This document shows, piece by piece, positions 38,394 through 46,506 of a stretch of 64,000 nucleotides of DNA. The DNA lies in contig NZ_CP114289.2 of NCBI RefSeq assembly GCF_027111315.2, positions 930,001 through 994,000 on the forward strand. Reading direction: 5' to 3'. The position numbers and the translations under genes are program-made. Under the pieces are notes generated by a model, which worked only from the letters and a program-made list of their open reading frames with translations, made no database searches and had not been told where the DNA came from. The DNA comes from Flavobacterium limnophilum. GTDB lineage: Bacteria; Bacteroidota; Bacteroidia; Flavobacteriales; Flavobacteriaceae. How positions within the stretch are numbered: the first letter of the stretch is position 1; every line of letters begins with the position of its first letter.

Positions 38394-39755
38394 TTAAAAA
38401 TTTATAATCTTGATTGTTTTTGACTTTCGCATATAACTTTGAATACTGTTTCGAGTATCGCGATTGCTTGGCATTGGCGTGATGATGTTTCTTAAAATCT
38501 CGATGGTGTTGATTTGGTAATTCAAATCGTAAAAGGCATATCCTTTATAAACGCCTTTTTCTACAAAAATGACGCTGCGCTCTGTAATCGAGCGGCCTCT
38601 GTCGAGAATTGCCAAAGTTTTATTGTCGAACAAATTCTTTTCTATAAAGGCTTGGACACGTTCGTTGTATTCCAAAGCGGAGATTTTTCCAACGCAAGCA
38701 CCGTCGCATTCGTTGATGGTGTGCTGAAAACAATGCGTTTTGGTTTCATATAAACCGGTCAGTTTTTGACATAGATTATAATGGGAACTGATGCGAAACA
38801 GCGCCTCTTTTCCTTCTTGCTGTGAAGTGTATGATTTTATTTCTTTTTTCCTTCTGTCCGCTTTTTGCAACTTTAAATTCAGGTAACCGTTGGCATCTTT
38901 TTCGGCATAAATTGCCCAGGAAAAATTGCTTTTTGGCGACATTCGATTATAAATCGGTCTATGAATTTTGATTTCTTCGGATTCTTTCAAAAGGGCAATC
39001 AATTCGCTTCCCGTTTCTTCATAAGTCACGGTAAAAACTTCGTTCTGGATTTTCTTGGCACTTTTGGTGATTCCCGTAAAATGCTGATTGACCCTTTTTC
39101 GAATGTTTCGGCTTTTGCCAATGAATATAAGGCTTCCGTCTTCTCGATGAATATAATAAACTCCTGTTTTTGATGGCAAACTCTCGACGATATCCATCAA
39201 TTTGGGAGCAATTCCTTTTTGAATTTCAAACTTGATGAGTTCTTTGACAATTTCTTTATTCAAATCTTTGTCCAAAAGCATTTTGAACAACTTTACGGTT
39301 GCCATGGCGTCTCCACTGGCGCGATGTCTGTCCGCCATTGGAATTCCCAAAGCACGAACCAGTTTTCCCAAACTATGCGAAGGTTGCTCGGGCAATAAAT
39401 TTTTGGATAATTCGACCGTGCAAAGCGTTTTAACATTAAAATCATAGCCCAAACGTCGAAATTCAGTGCGCAGAATTCGATAATCAAAATCGGCATTGTG
39501 GGCTACAAGAACACAATCGTTCGTCATTTCGATAATGCGCTTGGCCACTTCAAAAAACTTTGGAGCCGAGCGCAACATTGCGTTATTAATGCCTGTCAAT
39601 TTGACCACAAACGGTTGAATCGGGATTTCAGGATTGACCAAACTGATGAATTGGTCCACGATTTCGTGGCCATCAAATTTATAAATGGCAATTTCCGTTA
39701 TTCCTTCTTCGTTGAATTGTCCTCCAGTGGTTTCTATGTCGAGTATTGCGTACAA
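38394..39755 (-). CDS. DnaQ-like 3'-5' exonuclease fused to a GIY-YIG (UvrC-type) domain
   Basis: A 453-residue fusion. The N-terminal DEDD exonuclease has YAILDIETTGGQ (motif I), LVAHNADFDYRILR (motif II) and HRASGDAMATVKLF (motif III), as in Pol III epsilon. Residues of about 195-275 form a GIY-YIG domain (KTGVYYIHREDGSLIFIGKS, then RKRVNQHF) like the UvrC N-terminus, followed by a UvrC-like region with CDGACVGK. This architecture is known in Bacteroidota and Actinobacteria and is linked to DNA repair, though the exact substrate is not settled. Confidence 0.92.
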   Translation of the reverse strand: MYAILDIETTGGQFNEEGITEIAIYKFDGHEIVDQFISLVNPEIPIQPFVVKLTGINNAMLRSAPKFFEVAKRIIEMTNDCVLVAHNADFDYRILRTEFRRLGYDFNVKTLCTVELSKNLLPEQPSHSLGKLVRALGIPMADRHRASGDAMATVKLFKMLLDKDLNKEIVKELIKFEIQKGIAPKLMDIVESLPSKTGVYYIHREDGSLIFIGKSRNIRKRVNQHFTGITKSAKKIQNEVFTVTYEETGSELIALLKESEEIKIHRPIYNRMSPKSNFSWAIYAEKDANGYLNLKLQKADRRKKEIKSYTSQQEGKEALFRISSHYNLCQKLTGLYETKTHCFQHTINECDGACVGKISALEYNERVQAFIEKNLFDNKTLAILDRGRSITERSVIFVEKGVYKGYAFYDLNYQINTIEILRNIITPMPSNRDTRNSIQSYMRKSKTIKIINF

Positions 39756-39756
39756 A

Positions 39757-39832
39757 ATAAGTGTTCGGTGTTCAGTTCCGATAGCTGTCGGAATTAGTGT
39801 TCATTTTCAGTTTGTCATTCCGTAGGAATCTC
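39757..39832. repeat. Cluster of short dispersed repeats
   Basis: Contains GTGTTCGGTGTTCAG (39761-39775), the palindrome TTCCGATAGCTGTCGGAA just after it, AGTGTTC at 39796-39802, and TTTGTCATTCCGTAGGAATC from 39811. The last word folds as ATTCC-GTA-GGAAT and recurs with a compensatory change at 50772-50790. The TGTTCAG words also occur inside the neighbouring PLP-protein gene. Confidence 0.65.
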
Positions 39833-39863
39833 ATCATTAATAGAGTCAAATTGCCTTTGAAAT

Positions 39864-40523
39864 TTATCGTCCCCCAAAGATACTACTTCCTATTCGAACC
39901 ATCGTACTTCCGCATTCAATTGCAAGTTGATAATCGCCTGACATTCCCATCGAGATAGTGTTCAGTTGGCAGTTTTCAGTGTTCAGAGGTTGTAGCTTGT
40001 CGAAAATCGTTTTCAAATGCGTGAATTCTTTCTTGATTTGGTTTTGGTTTTCCGTAAAAGTCGCCATTCCCATTAATCCAACGATTCGAATGTTTTTCAT
40101 TTCCTTGAATGCTGAGGAAGCCAGAATCTCGTTGAGCTCTTCTTCATCAAGACCAAATTTTGTTTCTTCTTCGGCAATATAAATTTGCAATAAACAATCA
40201 ATAATTCTATTGTTTTTTTGGGCTTGTTTGTTGATTTCTTCCAATAATTTCAAACTATCCACGCCGTGAATCAAGTTCACAAATTGTGCCATAAATTTCA
40301 CCTTGTTCGTCTGGACGTGACCAATCATATGCCATTGAATGTCTTTTGGCATCGCTTCCCATTTTTCGGCCATTTCCTGGATTTTGTTTTCGCCAAAAAT
40401 GCGTTGACCTGCATCATAAGCTTCCTTCAAATCGGGAATAGGTTTGGTTTTAGAAACAGCAACAAGAGTTACGGTTGATGGTAAAGAGGATTTTATTTTG
40501 AGGAGGTTTTGTGCTATTGACAT
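39864..40523 (-). CDS. YggS/PLPHP-family pyridoxal-phosphate homeostasis protein
   Basis: A 219-residue PLP-binding protein with an alanine-racemase-type barrel but no known catalytic reaction; it buffers cellular PLP. The PLP lysine is in TLVAVSKTKPIPDLKEAY (near 26), followed by FGENKIQEMAEKW, WHMIGHVQTNKVKF and the phosphate-binding ISMGMSGDYQLAIECGSTMV and RIGSSIFGGR. Just before ISMGMSG lies LNTENCQLNT, encoded by short TGTTCAG-type repeats, which looks like a small insertion. The next gene upstream is 1 bp away. Confidence 0.94.
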   Translation of the reverse strand: MSIAQNLLKIKSSLPSTVTLVAVSKTKPIPDLKEAYDAGQRIFGENKIQEMAEKWEAMPKDIQWHMIGHVQTNKVKFMAQFVNLIHGVDSLKLLEEINKQAQKNNRIIDCLLQIYIAEEETKFGLDEEELNEILASSAFKEMKNIRIVGLMGMATFTENQNQIKKEFTHLKTIFDKLQPLNTENCQLNTISMGMSGDYQLAIECGSTMVRIGSSIFGGR

Positions 40524-40524
40524 T

Positions 40525-40938
40525 TCAAGATTTAATTTTTAATCGTCCAATTATAATTCCTTTGGGATTTATTTTGTCGTAATATTTTAATACTATTTCT
40601 ACATTTTTATATTTTTCGAATAATAGATTTAATTTTTCTTTTTTGATGTTAAAACTTAAGCGAGCATCATTATTATCAGTAAGGGATAGAATCATTTTAT
40701 TTTCGACAATAAATTCAATTTTCTTAAACGTTTTATCACCAAAAAAATCATAGAAAATATTAAAATTTAAACTTTTAAAATTATCGTTGAAATGTATAAT
40801 ACCAATTTTTGAAGTTTTTTCAAATTCATTACTTTTGAATAAAATTTTGTTGTCCTTGTACAGCTGCCAATTTGTAATTGTATCAGCTCTCATCGAAAAG
40901 GATTGGAAAGCTATAAAAATAAAAATGAGTTTTTTCAT
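40525..40938 (-). CDS. Small exported protein of unknown function
   Basis: A 137-residue protein with signal MKKLIFIFIAFQSFSMRADT. The rest is rich in Lys, Asn, Phe and Ile, with strands such as KSLNFNIFYDFFGDKTFKKI and VEIVLKYYDKINPKGIIIGR. I do not recognise a family. The frame opens 19 codons earlier, but the later Met gives a good signal peptide. It sits tightly between a 3-hydroxyacyl-CoA dehydrogenase gene and the YggS-type gene (4-bp and 1-bp gaps), so it is co-transcribed. Confidence 0.65.
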   Translation of the reverse strand: MKKLIFIFIAFQSFSMRADTITNWQLYKDNKILFKSNEFEKTSKIGIIHFNDNFKSLNFNIFYDFFGDKTFKKIEFIVENKMILSLTDNNDARLSFNIKKEKLNLLFEKYKNVEIVLKYYDKINPKGIIIGRLKIKS

Positions 40939-40942
40939 AACT

Positions 40943-41830
40943 TTAATTAAACTGTTTCGAAACTTTTTCCGCTTTCTTGCTTTTACTATAATCATAAAAA
41001 CCTTCTCCAGATTTCACTCCCAATTTTCCGGCGCGAACCATATTGACCAATAAAGGACAAGGGGCATATTTCGGATTTTTGAACCCATCGTGCATTACGT
41101 TAAGGATTGCCAAACATACATCAAGACCAATAAAATCAGCTAATTGTAAAGGCCCCATTGGGTGTCCCATTCCAAGTTTCATCACGGTGTCGATTTCATA
41201 AACGCCAGCCACTTTGTTGTCCAAGGTTTCGATCGATTCGTTGATCATCGGCATCAAAATTCGGTTGGTGACAAAACCGGGAAAATCGTTGACTTCAACG
41301 GGAGTTTTACCCAATTTTTCGGCTAAAGTCATAATGATTTTGGTCACTTCATCACTCGTTTTGTTACCGCGAATCACTTCCACCAAAGGCATTAAAGGAA
41401 CGGGATTCATAAAGTGCATCCCGATAACACGTTCCGGATGAGCCACGATAGCTCCAATTTGAGTGATGGAAATAGAAGAAGTATTGGTAGCAAAAATGGT
41501 ATTGTGCGAACAAAATTCATTCAATTTCTTGAAGATATTCAGCTTTAATTCCACATTTTCAGAGGCTGCTTCGACAACCAAATCCACGCCTACAACACCG
41601 TCTTCAATATCGGTATAGGTAATAATGTTATTTAAGGTTTTGAATTTGTCTTCCTTAGAAATGGTTCCTTTGGCCACCATTCGGTCTAAGTTGGCAAAAA
41701 TAGTCGCCATTCCTTTGTCTAAAGCTTTCTCGGAAACATCAATCAGTTTTACGGTGAAACCACTTTGTGCAAAAGTATGCGCAATGCCATTGCCCATTGT
41801 TCCTGCCCCGATAACGGCTATTATTTTCAT
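40943..41830 (-). CDS. 3-hydroxybutyryl-CoA dehydrogenase (3-hydroxyacyl-CoA dehydrogenase)
   Basis: An NAD(P)-dependent dehydrogenase acting on 3-hydroxyacyl-CoA in short-chain fatty acid or phenylacetate-type metabolism. The Rossmann motif is VIGAGTMGNGIAHTFAQSGF (near 5-24). ATNTSSISITQIG, HFMNPVPLMPLVEVIRG and the C-terminal DFPGFVTNRILMPMINESI and MGHPMGPLQLADFIGLD match the Hbd/PaaH family. The length of 295 residues is usual. No other beta-oxidation gene is near, so the pathway cannot be assigned. Confidence 0.95.
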   Translation of the reverse strand: MKIIAVIGAGTMGNGIAHTFAQSGFTVKLIDVSEKALDKGMATIFANLDRMVAKGTISKEDKFKTLNNIITYTDIEDGVVGVDLVVEAASENVELKLNIFKKLNEFCSHNTIFATNTSSISITQIGAIVAHPERVIGMHFMNPVPLMPLVEVIRGNKTSDEVTKIIMTLAEKLGKTPVEVNDFPGFVTNRILMPMINESIETLDNKVAGVYEIDTVMKLGMGHPMGPLQLADFIGLDVCLAILNVMHDGFKNPKYAPCPLLVNMVRAGKLGVKSGEGFYDYSKSKKAEKVSKQFN

Positions 41831-41847
41831 TGTATTTGGTTTAAAAA

Positions 41848-41902
41848 TTTAGAGTTTAAGTTTTAAAGTTCTCGTGTGAAATTTTAAAACTTAAACTCTA
41901 AA
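41848..41902. repeat. Perfect 20-bp inverted repeat with 15-nt loop
   Basis: The arm at 41848-41867 (TTTAGAGTTTAAGTTTTAAA) is repeated as its exact reverse complement at 41883-41902. It fills the gap between the oxidoreductase and the 3-hydroxyacyl-CoA dehydrogenase gene. No T-run follows on either strand. Confidence 0.85.
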
Positions 41903-41912
41903 TGAATTTTAC

Positions 41913-42878
41913 TTACTTCTTGAAACAATCAATAATTTGATATGCCACTCTCAAAGCTTCCGTGGCTTGTTCCAAAGTTACGATAGGAGTAGTGTCATTA
42001 TTAATGGCATCGGCAAAGGATTCCAATTCATCCAAGATGGCGTTGTTTTGCTCCACGTCGGGATTCGAAAAGTAGATTTGTTTTTTTACGCCTTCTGCAT
42101 TTTGTAGAATAATGTCAAAATCGCCGGGGATTTCTGGAGCGTCTTTCATTTTTACAACCTCGCATTTTTTCTCCAAGAAATCTACCGATATGTAAGCGTC
42201 TTTTTGAAAGAAACGCGATTTACGCATATTTTTCAAGGAAATTCGGCTCGCAGTTAAATTAGCCACACAACCATTTTCGAATTCAATTCGGGCATTGGCA
42301 ATATCGGGAGTTTCACTAATAACAGAAACTCCACTGGCGTGAACGTCTTTCACTTTGGAATTGACAACGCTCAAAATCGCATCGATATCGTGAATCATCA
42401 AGTCTAAAACTACGGGAACATCAGTGCCACGAGGATTGAATTCGGCCAAACGATGCGTTTCAATAAACATTGGATTTTCAATCATATCCTTTGTTGCTTT
42501 GAACGCAGGATTAAATCTTTCGACGTGACCTACTTGACCTTTTACATTGTATTCATTGGCCAAGGCAATAATTTCTTCGGCTTCGGCAACGGTATTTGAA
42601 ATAGGTTTTTCTATAAAAACGTGTTTGCCCGATTTGATGGAAACTTTGGCACATTTGTAATGGGAAAGGGTGGGGGTGACGATGTCGATAACATCAACAG
42701 CGTGTATTAAACTGGCTATTGTGGAGAACTGTTTGTATCCAAATTCTTTGGCTACTTTCTCTCCATTTTCTTGGTTTTCGTCGTAAAAACCAACTAATTC
42801 GTATTTTTCAGATTGTTGTAATAATCGTAAATGTATTTTTCCAAGATGCCCCGCACCTAAAACTCCTACTCTTAACAT
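41913..42878 (-). CDS. Gfo/Idh/MocA-family oxidoreductase
   Basis: A 321-residue NAD(P)-dependent oxidoreductase of sugars or related compounds. The start MLRVGVLGAGHLGKIHLRLL gives the Rossmann fold directly (the frame is open 9 codons earlier). The family's EKP motif is in HVFIEKPISNTVAEAEE (near 92-108), and the catalytic-domain blocks GQVGHVERFNPAF and DLMIHDIDAILSVV are present. The substrate is unknown. It is the gene before the 3-hydroxyacyl-CoA dehydrogenase, with a long inverted repeat between them. Confidence 0.92.
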   Translation of the reverse strand: MLRVGVLGAGHLGKIHLRLLQQSEKYELVGFYDENQENGEKVAKEFGYKQFSTIASLIHAVDVIDIVTPTLSHYKCAKVSIKSGKHVFIEKPISNTVAEAEEIIALANEYNVKGQVGHVERFNPAFKATKDMIENPMFIETHRLAEFNPRGTDVPVVLDLMIHDIDAILSVVNSKVKDVHASGVSVISETPDIANARIEFENGCVANLTASRISLKNMRKSRFFQKDAYISVDFLEKKCEVVKMKDAPEIPGDFDIILQNAEGVKKQIYFSNPDVEQNNAILDELESFADAINNDTTPIVTLEQATEALRVAYQIIDCFKK

Positions 42879-43021
42879 AAAATGTATTTTTAACAAAAAT
42901 AGCAATTATTTAACAATTGATAATTTATAATCAATAAATATTTATGAATTTAAAAATTAAAATTCACTATTTAAAATAGCAATTACTTTCTTATTTTTAC
43001 CAAAATAAATTATCCAAAAAT

Positions 43022-43663
43022 TTGAAAGATACTGCCAAACATCAAGGACTTCGTAATCAATTAGTAAGCCTTTTGAAAGAGAAAGGTATTGTTGACAAGA
43101 GCGTTTTGGAAGCCATTAATAAAATTCCAAGGCATCTTTTTTTAAACTCCAGTTTTGCGGATTATGCTTATCAAGACAAGGCTTTTCCTATTGGAGCAGG
43201 ACAAACCATTTCACAACCTTACACTGTGGCTTTTCAAAGCCAATTATTGGAAGTGAAAAAGGATCATAAAATTCTCGAAATAGGAACCGGTTCGGGTTAT
43301 CAAACTGCCGTTTTATGTATGATGGGAGCGAAGGTTTTTAGTGTGGAAAGACAAAATGAGTTGTTCAAGCAAACCTCTATTTTATTGCCAAAATTAGGCA
43401 TTAGACCCAAGCATCTTTCTTTTGGAGATGGTTATAAAGGTTTGCCCAATCACGCTCCTTTTGACAGTATTATTGTTACGGCCGGTGCGCCAATAATTCC
43501 GCAAGCCTTGATGGCACAACTCAAAATAGGAGGAAGACTGGTGATTCCACTTGGCGAAGAAAATCAAATAATGACTTTGTTAATCAGAAAAAATGAAACC
43601 CAGTTTGAGAAACACGAATTTGGAGATTTTAAATTCGTGCCTTTATTGGAGAATAAAAATTAA
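43022..43663 (+). CDS. pcm: Protein-L-isoaspartate O-methyltransferase, TTG start
   Basis: Methylates L-isoaspartyl residues so that damaged proteins can be repaired. The 213-residue sequence shows VLEAINKIPRHLFLNSSFAD (near 25-44), YAYQDKAFPIGAGQTISQPY and the SAM-binding ILEIGTGSGYQTAVLC (near 82-97). No ATG precedes the conserved N-terminus; the in-frame TTG at 43022 gives (M)KDTAKHQGLRNQLV, which matches the family start, and a stop lies 15 codons upstream. It points away from the oxidoreductase and is followed by a palindromic repeat and terminator. Confidence 0.93.
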   Translation: MKDTAKHQGLRNQLVSLLKEKGIVDKSVLEAINKIPRHLFLNSSFADYAYQDKAFPIGAGQTISQPYTVAFQSQLLEVKKDHKILEIGTGSGYQTAVLCMMGAKVFSVERQNELFKQTSILLPKLGIRPKHLSFGDGYKGLPNHAPFDSIIVTAGAPIIPQALMAQLKIGGRLVIPLGEENQIMTLLIRKNETQFEKHEFGDFKFVPLLENKN

Positions 43664-43666
43664 ATA

Positions 43667-43798
43667 TTCTACTTGAAATAGTAGGAGTATTTTTTTAACC
43701 ATTAAGTGAGTTAAGAAAATCAAGATTTGCAGTAGCCTTAACTTTCTTAATTCACTTAATGGTTTTAAATATTTATCTTTTACACAAAACCAGTAAAA
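43667..43798. repeat. Nested inverted-repeat element, copy 2
   Basis: The inner arms at 43697-43718 and 43743-43764 are 22 bp each with one mismatch; they share ACCATTAAG/CTTAATGGT with the element at 15296-15412. The outer words TTCTACTTG (43667) and CCAGTAAAA (43790) also match that copy's ends. It lies directly after pcm. Confidence 0.8.
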
Positions 43799-43809
43799 TT
43801 TAATTGAAG

Positions 43810-43834
43810 AAATCCCGCAATTGCGGGATTTTTA
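43810..43834. terminator. Bidirectional palindromic terminator between pcm and the Fic gene
   Basis: AAATCCCGCAA at 43810-43820 abuts TTGCGGGATTT at 43821-43831 with T-rich sequence following. It lies between converging genes and can serve both. Confidence 0.8.
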
Positions 43835-44881
43835 TTGACCAATGATTGCTAGATAACGCTCCAAACTTTCTTTCTCGATTTGGGCAATAAACAAGAGAAA
43901 ATCCTCTTTGTCGTTTTTAGTCTGGGCGGTTTCCAATGCATTGTAATATTGCATTCGGTTTTCGTAATCGCCTTTTATGTTGGCAATTACATAGCCATTT
44001 TGCAACAGAATTAGGTTCATTACCAATCGAGAAGTTCTTCCATTTCCATCGATAAATGGATGAATGGTAACCAAACGCTCGTGAAGTTCTGCAGCCAAAA
44101 CTATTGGATGTAAACTGTTTTTATTGGTTTCATACCAAATGAAAAAATCTTCCATTTCCTTGGAAACCAAGAATGGTTGAGGCGGCATAAATGAGCTTCC
44201 TTTTATCATCACTTGCACACGACGATATCTGCCGGCATCTTCGGGATTTATTCCGCGAAGAATCAAGTTGTGAATAGACAAAACTTCTCGCTCATTCAAG
44301 GAAGTTTGTTTGTTCATCAAATGTTTGATATAGGCAATGGCTTCCTGATGATTGATTACTTCAAGGTGTTCCCGCATACTTTTCCCAGATATGGTCAAAC
44401 CTTCGTTGATGACCAAATCAGTCTCGCGAAGCGTCATTGTATTTCCTTCGATACGGTTGCTCTCAAAAGTGTATTCCAGTTCCAATGCTTGAGCAATTCT
44501 ATAGCTGTCAAACTGGCGAAATTGATCCAATTTTGCTTTCAGGGCATCTATTTCATTAAGGATAGACAATAAGTTTTTTGAAATTGATTTTTTTACGGCA
44601 ACATAGCTGCTTTCAATCTCTTCGCAAACCATATTCATCGCTTTTAAGGCAAATTCATCATGGCCGATTTCATAAAGTATTTTTTCTTTGAGCCAAGCCA
44701 CCATCAATGTTTCAAAGTCAATTTCTAGTAAAGAAGCTAATTTGACTATTTGATCTTTCGTTGGTTTTCTGGAACCGTTTTCGAATTTGCTGATTAATGC
44801 TTGGTCGATTCCTAGAATTTGAGCCACTTCTCTTGTCTTTAGTCCTTTTTGCTCTCTTGCTTTTTTGAGTAGTGTTTTCAT
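43832..44881 (-). CDS. Fic-domain protein with N-terminal HTH (XRE type)
   Basis: A 349-residue fusion. Residues 4-60 are a Cro/C1-type helix-turn-helix (ARKQ-like start, then TREVAQILGIDQALISKFEN). The Fic domain carries the full active-site loop HPFIDGNGRTSRLVMN (near 272-287), expected to transfer AMP to target proteins. Near 160 is TFESNRIEGN, which fits the [S/T]xxxE[G/N] inhibitory motif N-terminal to the Fic core (class II), so the enzyme should be held in check by itself. The HTH suggests self-regulation of transcription. No separate antitoxin gene is adjacent. Confidence 0.92.
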   Translation of the reverse strand: MKTLLKKAREQKGLKTREVAQILGIDQALISKFENGSRKPTKDQIVKLASLLEIDFETLMVAWLKEKILYEIGHDEFALKAMNMVCEEIESSYVAVKKSISKNLLSILNEIDALKAKLDQFRQFDSYRIAQALELEYTFESNRIEGNTMTLRETDLVINEGLTISGKSMREHLEVINHQEAIAYIKHLMNKQTSLNEREVLSIHNLILRGINPEDAGRYRRVQVMIKGSSFMPPQPFLVSKEMEDFFIWYETNKNSLHPIVLAAELHERLVTIHPFIDGNGRTSRLVMNLILLQNGYVIANIKGDYENRMQYYNALETAQTKNDKEDFLLFIAQIEKESLERYLAIIGQ

Positions 44882-44936
44882 TTTAATATGTTTTTAATTG
44901 TCTTGACAAATTTAGTCATATATTTTGGATAAAAAA

Positions 44937-44970
44937 AATAACTCCTAAAATTTTAAGAGTTATTTTTTAT
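44937..44970. terminator. Bidirectional terminator upstream of the Fic gene
   Basis: AATAACTC at 44937-44944 pairs with GAGTTATT at 44957-44964, with a further TAAAATTTTA palindrome inside, A-run on the left and T-run on the right. It most likely ends the lipoprotein transcript coming from the right. Confidence 0.8.
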
Positions 44971-45020
44971 TGGGAGATATAAAATGACTTAAAAGGTCTG
45001 TATCTTCAATGTTTTTGAAA

Positions 45021-45665
45021 TTATTTTTTTGGAATAAATCCGTCTTTTTTCATTTCAACCATAACAGTAGCTATGATGCTATCTACCAATAATCCCAAAT
45101 CTTGAGTGCTGGTATTTGCAGATTTTGTAGTTCCTGTCCAAATTAATTTGTTGGCTTTCAACGAAAAAACATTGGTTTCAACCATATAATAAGTGGTTTC
45201 TTGGTAATAACCTGGATCATAATACATTGGAGAATACATTCCGTACCAGTTACCAAAACCATAGCCGTATCCATACATTCCACCATAACCCATACCTCCG
45301 TAATAAATTGAAGTATTTGTTCCAGGAACATAATCGGTTTCTTTTTGGGTATCCACTAAACGCATACTAATTACCGCATCATAATTTTCGTCTTGAAGAA
45401 TTTTTAATTTTTGCTCTTTGGTGAGTCCTAAATTAGTTCCATTCAATAAAGCATACGAAGAATGAAATTTAGGTCCTATTGAGGCAATTCTATTTTCTGT
45501 AGTTCTTCTTGTAGCTTCGTCTTTTACCAAAGCGACCACCATTATTTTCTTAAACTCTTCTTTTGCGTTGGTTGTGTCTGGATCTCTCCAGCTACTTACA
45601 ATTGTTGTACCGCTGCTGCAGCTTGCCAGAAAAACCAAGGACAATGCAATAAAAAAATTCTTCAT
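45021..45665 (-). CDS. DUF4136-like lipoprotein with Gly/Tyr-rich insertion
   Basis: A 214-residue lipoprotein (LVFLASCSSGTTIVSSWRDP; cysteine near 16). The start of the mature part and the phrases KKIMVVALVKDEATRR, YDAVISMRLVDTQKE and NVFSLKANKLIWTGTTKS fit the DUF4136 type seen in surface lipoproteins. In the middle, near residues 123-155, is a low-complexity segment rich in Gly, Tyr and Met (YYGGMGYGGMYGYGYGFG). Function unknown. It is monocistronic with a terminator downstream. Confidence 0.75.
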   Translation of the reverse strand: MKNFFIALSLVFLASCSSGTTIVSSWRDPDTTNAKEEFKKIMVVALVKDEATRRTTENRIASIGPKFHSSYALLNGTNLGLTKEQKLKILQDENYDAVISMRLVDTQKETDYVPGTNTSIYYGGMGYGGMYGYGYGFGNWYGMYSPMYYDPGYYQETTYYMVETNVFSLKANKLIWTGTTKSANTSTQDLGLLVDSIIATVMVEMKKDGFIPKK

Positions 45666-45752
45666 AATTATAATTTGTTTAGCTATTAATTAGCGTAAAA
45701 GTAGGAATAAAAAGTAGGACTAGATTAATTCCTGTTAAAAATTTTAATAATT

Positions 45753-46205
45753 CTAGAAAGATTTTTTTATCCTGTCCAGGTCTCGTTTGGTGTCTTGTTC
45801 TTTTAACGATTCGCGTTTATCGTAGGTTTTCTTTCCTTTGCAAAGTCCAATTTCAAGTTTTGCCATTCCTTTTTCATTGGTAAACAATCTCAAGGGAACA
45901 ATGGTCAAACCTTTGGCTTGAACACTTCTAGCCAGTCCTTTTAGCTCTCTTTTGTTCAGTAAAAGTTTACGTTCGCTTCTGGCTTTGTGGTTGAATTGGT
46001 TGCCAAAAGCATATTCTTCGATATAGGTATTGATGGCAAAAAGTTCAGTTCCGCTGAATTCGCAGAAACTCTCGGTTATATTTGCCTTTCCCAACCGTAT
46101 GGATTTTATTTCGGTTCCGGCCAAAACGATTCCAGCCGTGAATTTTTCGATTATCTCGTAATCGAATCGAGCTCTTTTGTTGAGTATGTTTACTGTTTTT
46201 TGCAT
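45753..46205 (-). CDS. smpB: SsrA-binding protein
   Basis: Binds tmRNA and brings it to stalled ribosomes. The 150-residue protein starts MQKTVNILNKRARFDYEIIE; the core has GIVLAGTEIKSIRLGKANI (near 24-42), FGNQFNHKARSERKLLLNK and a basic C-terminal tail KKTYDKRESLKEQDTKRDLD that enters the decoding centre. The frame is open 23 codons further, but a consensus promoter lies in that stretch, which supports the shorter start. The tmRNA gene itself was not seen in the window. Confidence 0.96.
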   Translation of the reverse strand: MQKTVNILNKRARFDYEIIEKFTAGIVLAGTEIKSIRLGKANITESFCEFSGTELFAINTYIEEYAFGNQFNHKARSERKLLLNKRELKGLARSVQAKGLTIVPLRLFTNEKGMAKLEIGLCKGKKTYDKRESLKEQDTKRDLDRIKKSF

Positions 46206-46212
46206 TGGAAGG

Positions 46213-46243
46213 CAAATGTAGACACAAATGACTGAAACACCAA
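46213..46243 (-). promoter_or_regulatory. Promoter of smpB
   Basis: On the minus strand TTG (plus-strand CAA at 46241-46243), a 20-bp gap and TACATTTG (plus-strand 46213-46220). It is 8 bp upstream of the chosen smpB start. Confidence 0.7.
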
Positions 46244-46275
46244 AGAAATATATAAAAATGCCATAAATTTGCAAG

Positions 46276-46506
46276 ATGGAAAAACCGAAATCAAAAGATC
46301 CGCTTCACGGAATGACGTTACAAAAAATTTTGGAACAATTGGTCGATTATTATGGATTCGATACTTTGTCGGAATTGATAAAAATCAAATGTTTTACCGA
46401 TAATCCAAGTATAAAATCAAGTTTGACTTTCTTGAGAAAAACAGATTGGGCCAGAAAAAAAGTGGAAGAATTGTATATACGAACTATTCCGAAACTTAAA
46501 GTCTAA
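46276..46506 (+). CDS. VF530-type small DNA-binding protein (DUF2132)
   Basis: A 76-residue basic protein, KDPLHGMTLQKILEQLVDYY then GFDTLSELIKIKCFTDNPSI and SLTFLRKTDWARKKVEELYI. This matches the VF530/DUF2132 family, a small helical fold reported to bind DNA; its cellular role is unknown. It is divergent from smpB and overlaps the convergent DUF3575-like gene by 4 bp. Confidence 0.88.
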   Translation: MEKPKSKDPLHGMTLQKILEQLVDYYGFDTLSELIKIKCFTDNPSIKSSLTFLRKTDWARKKVEELYIRTIPKLKV

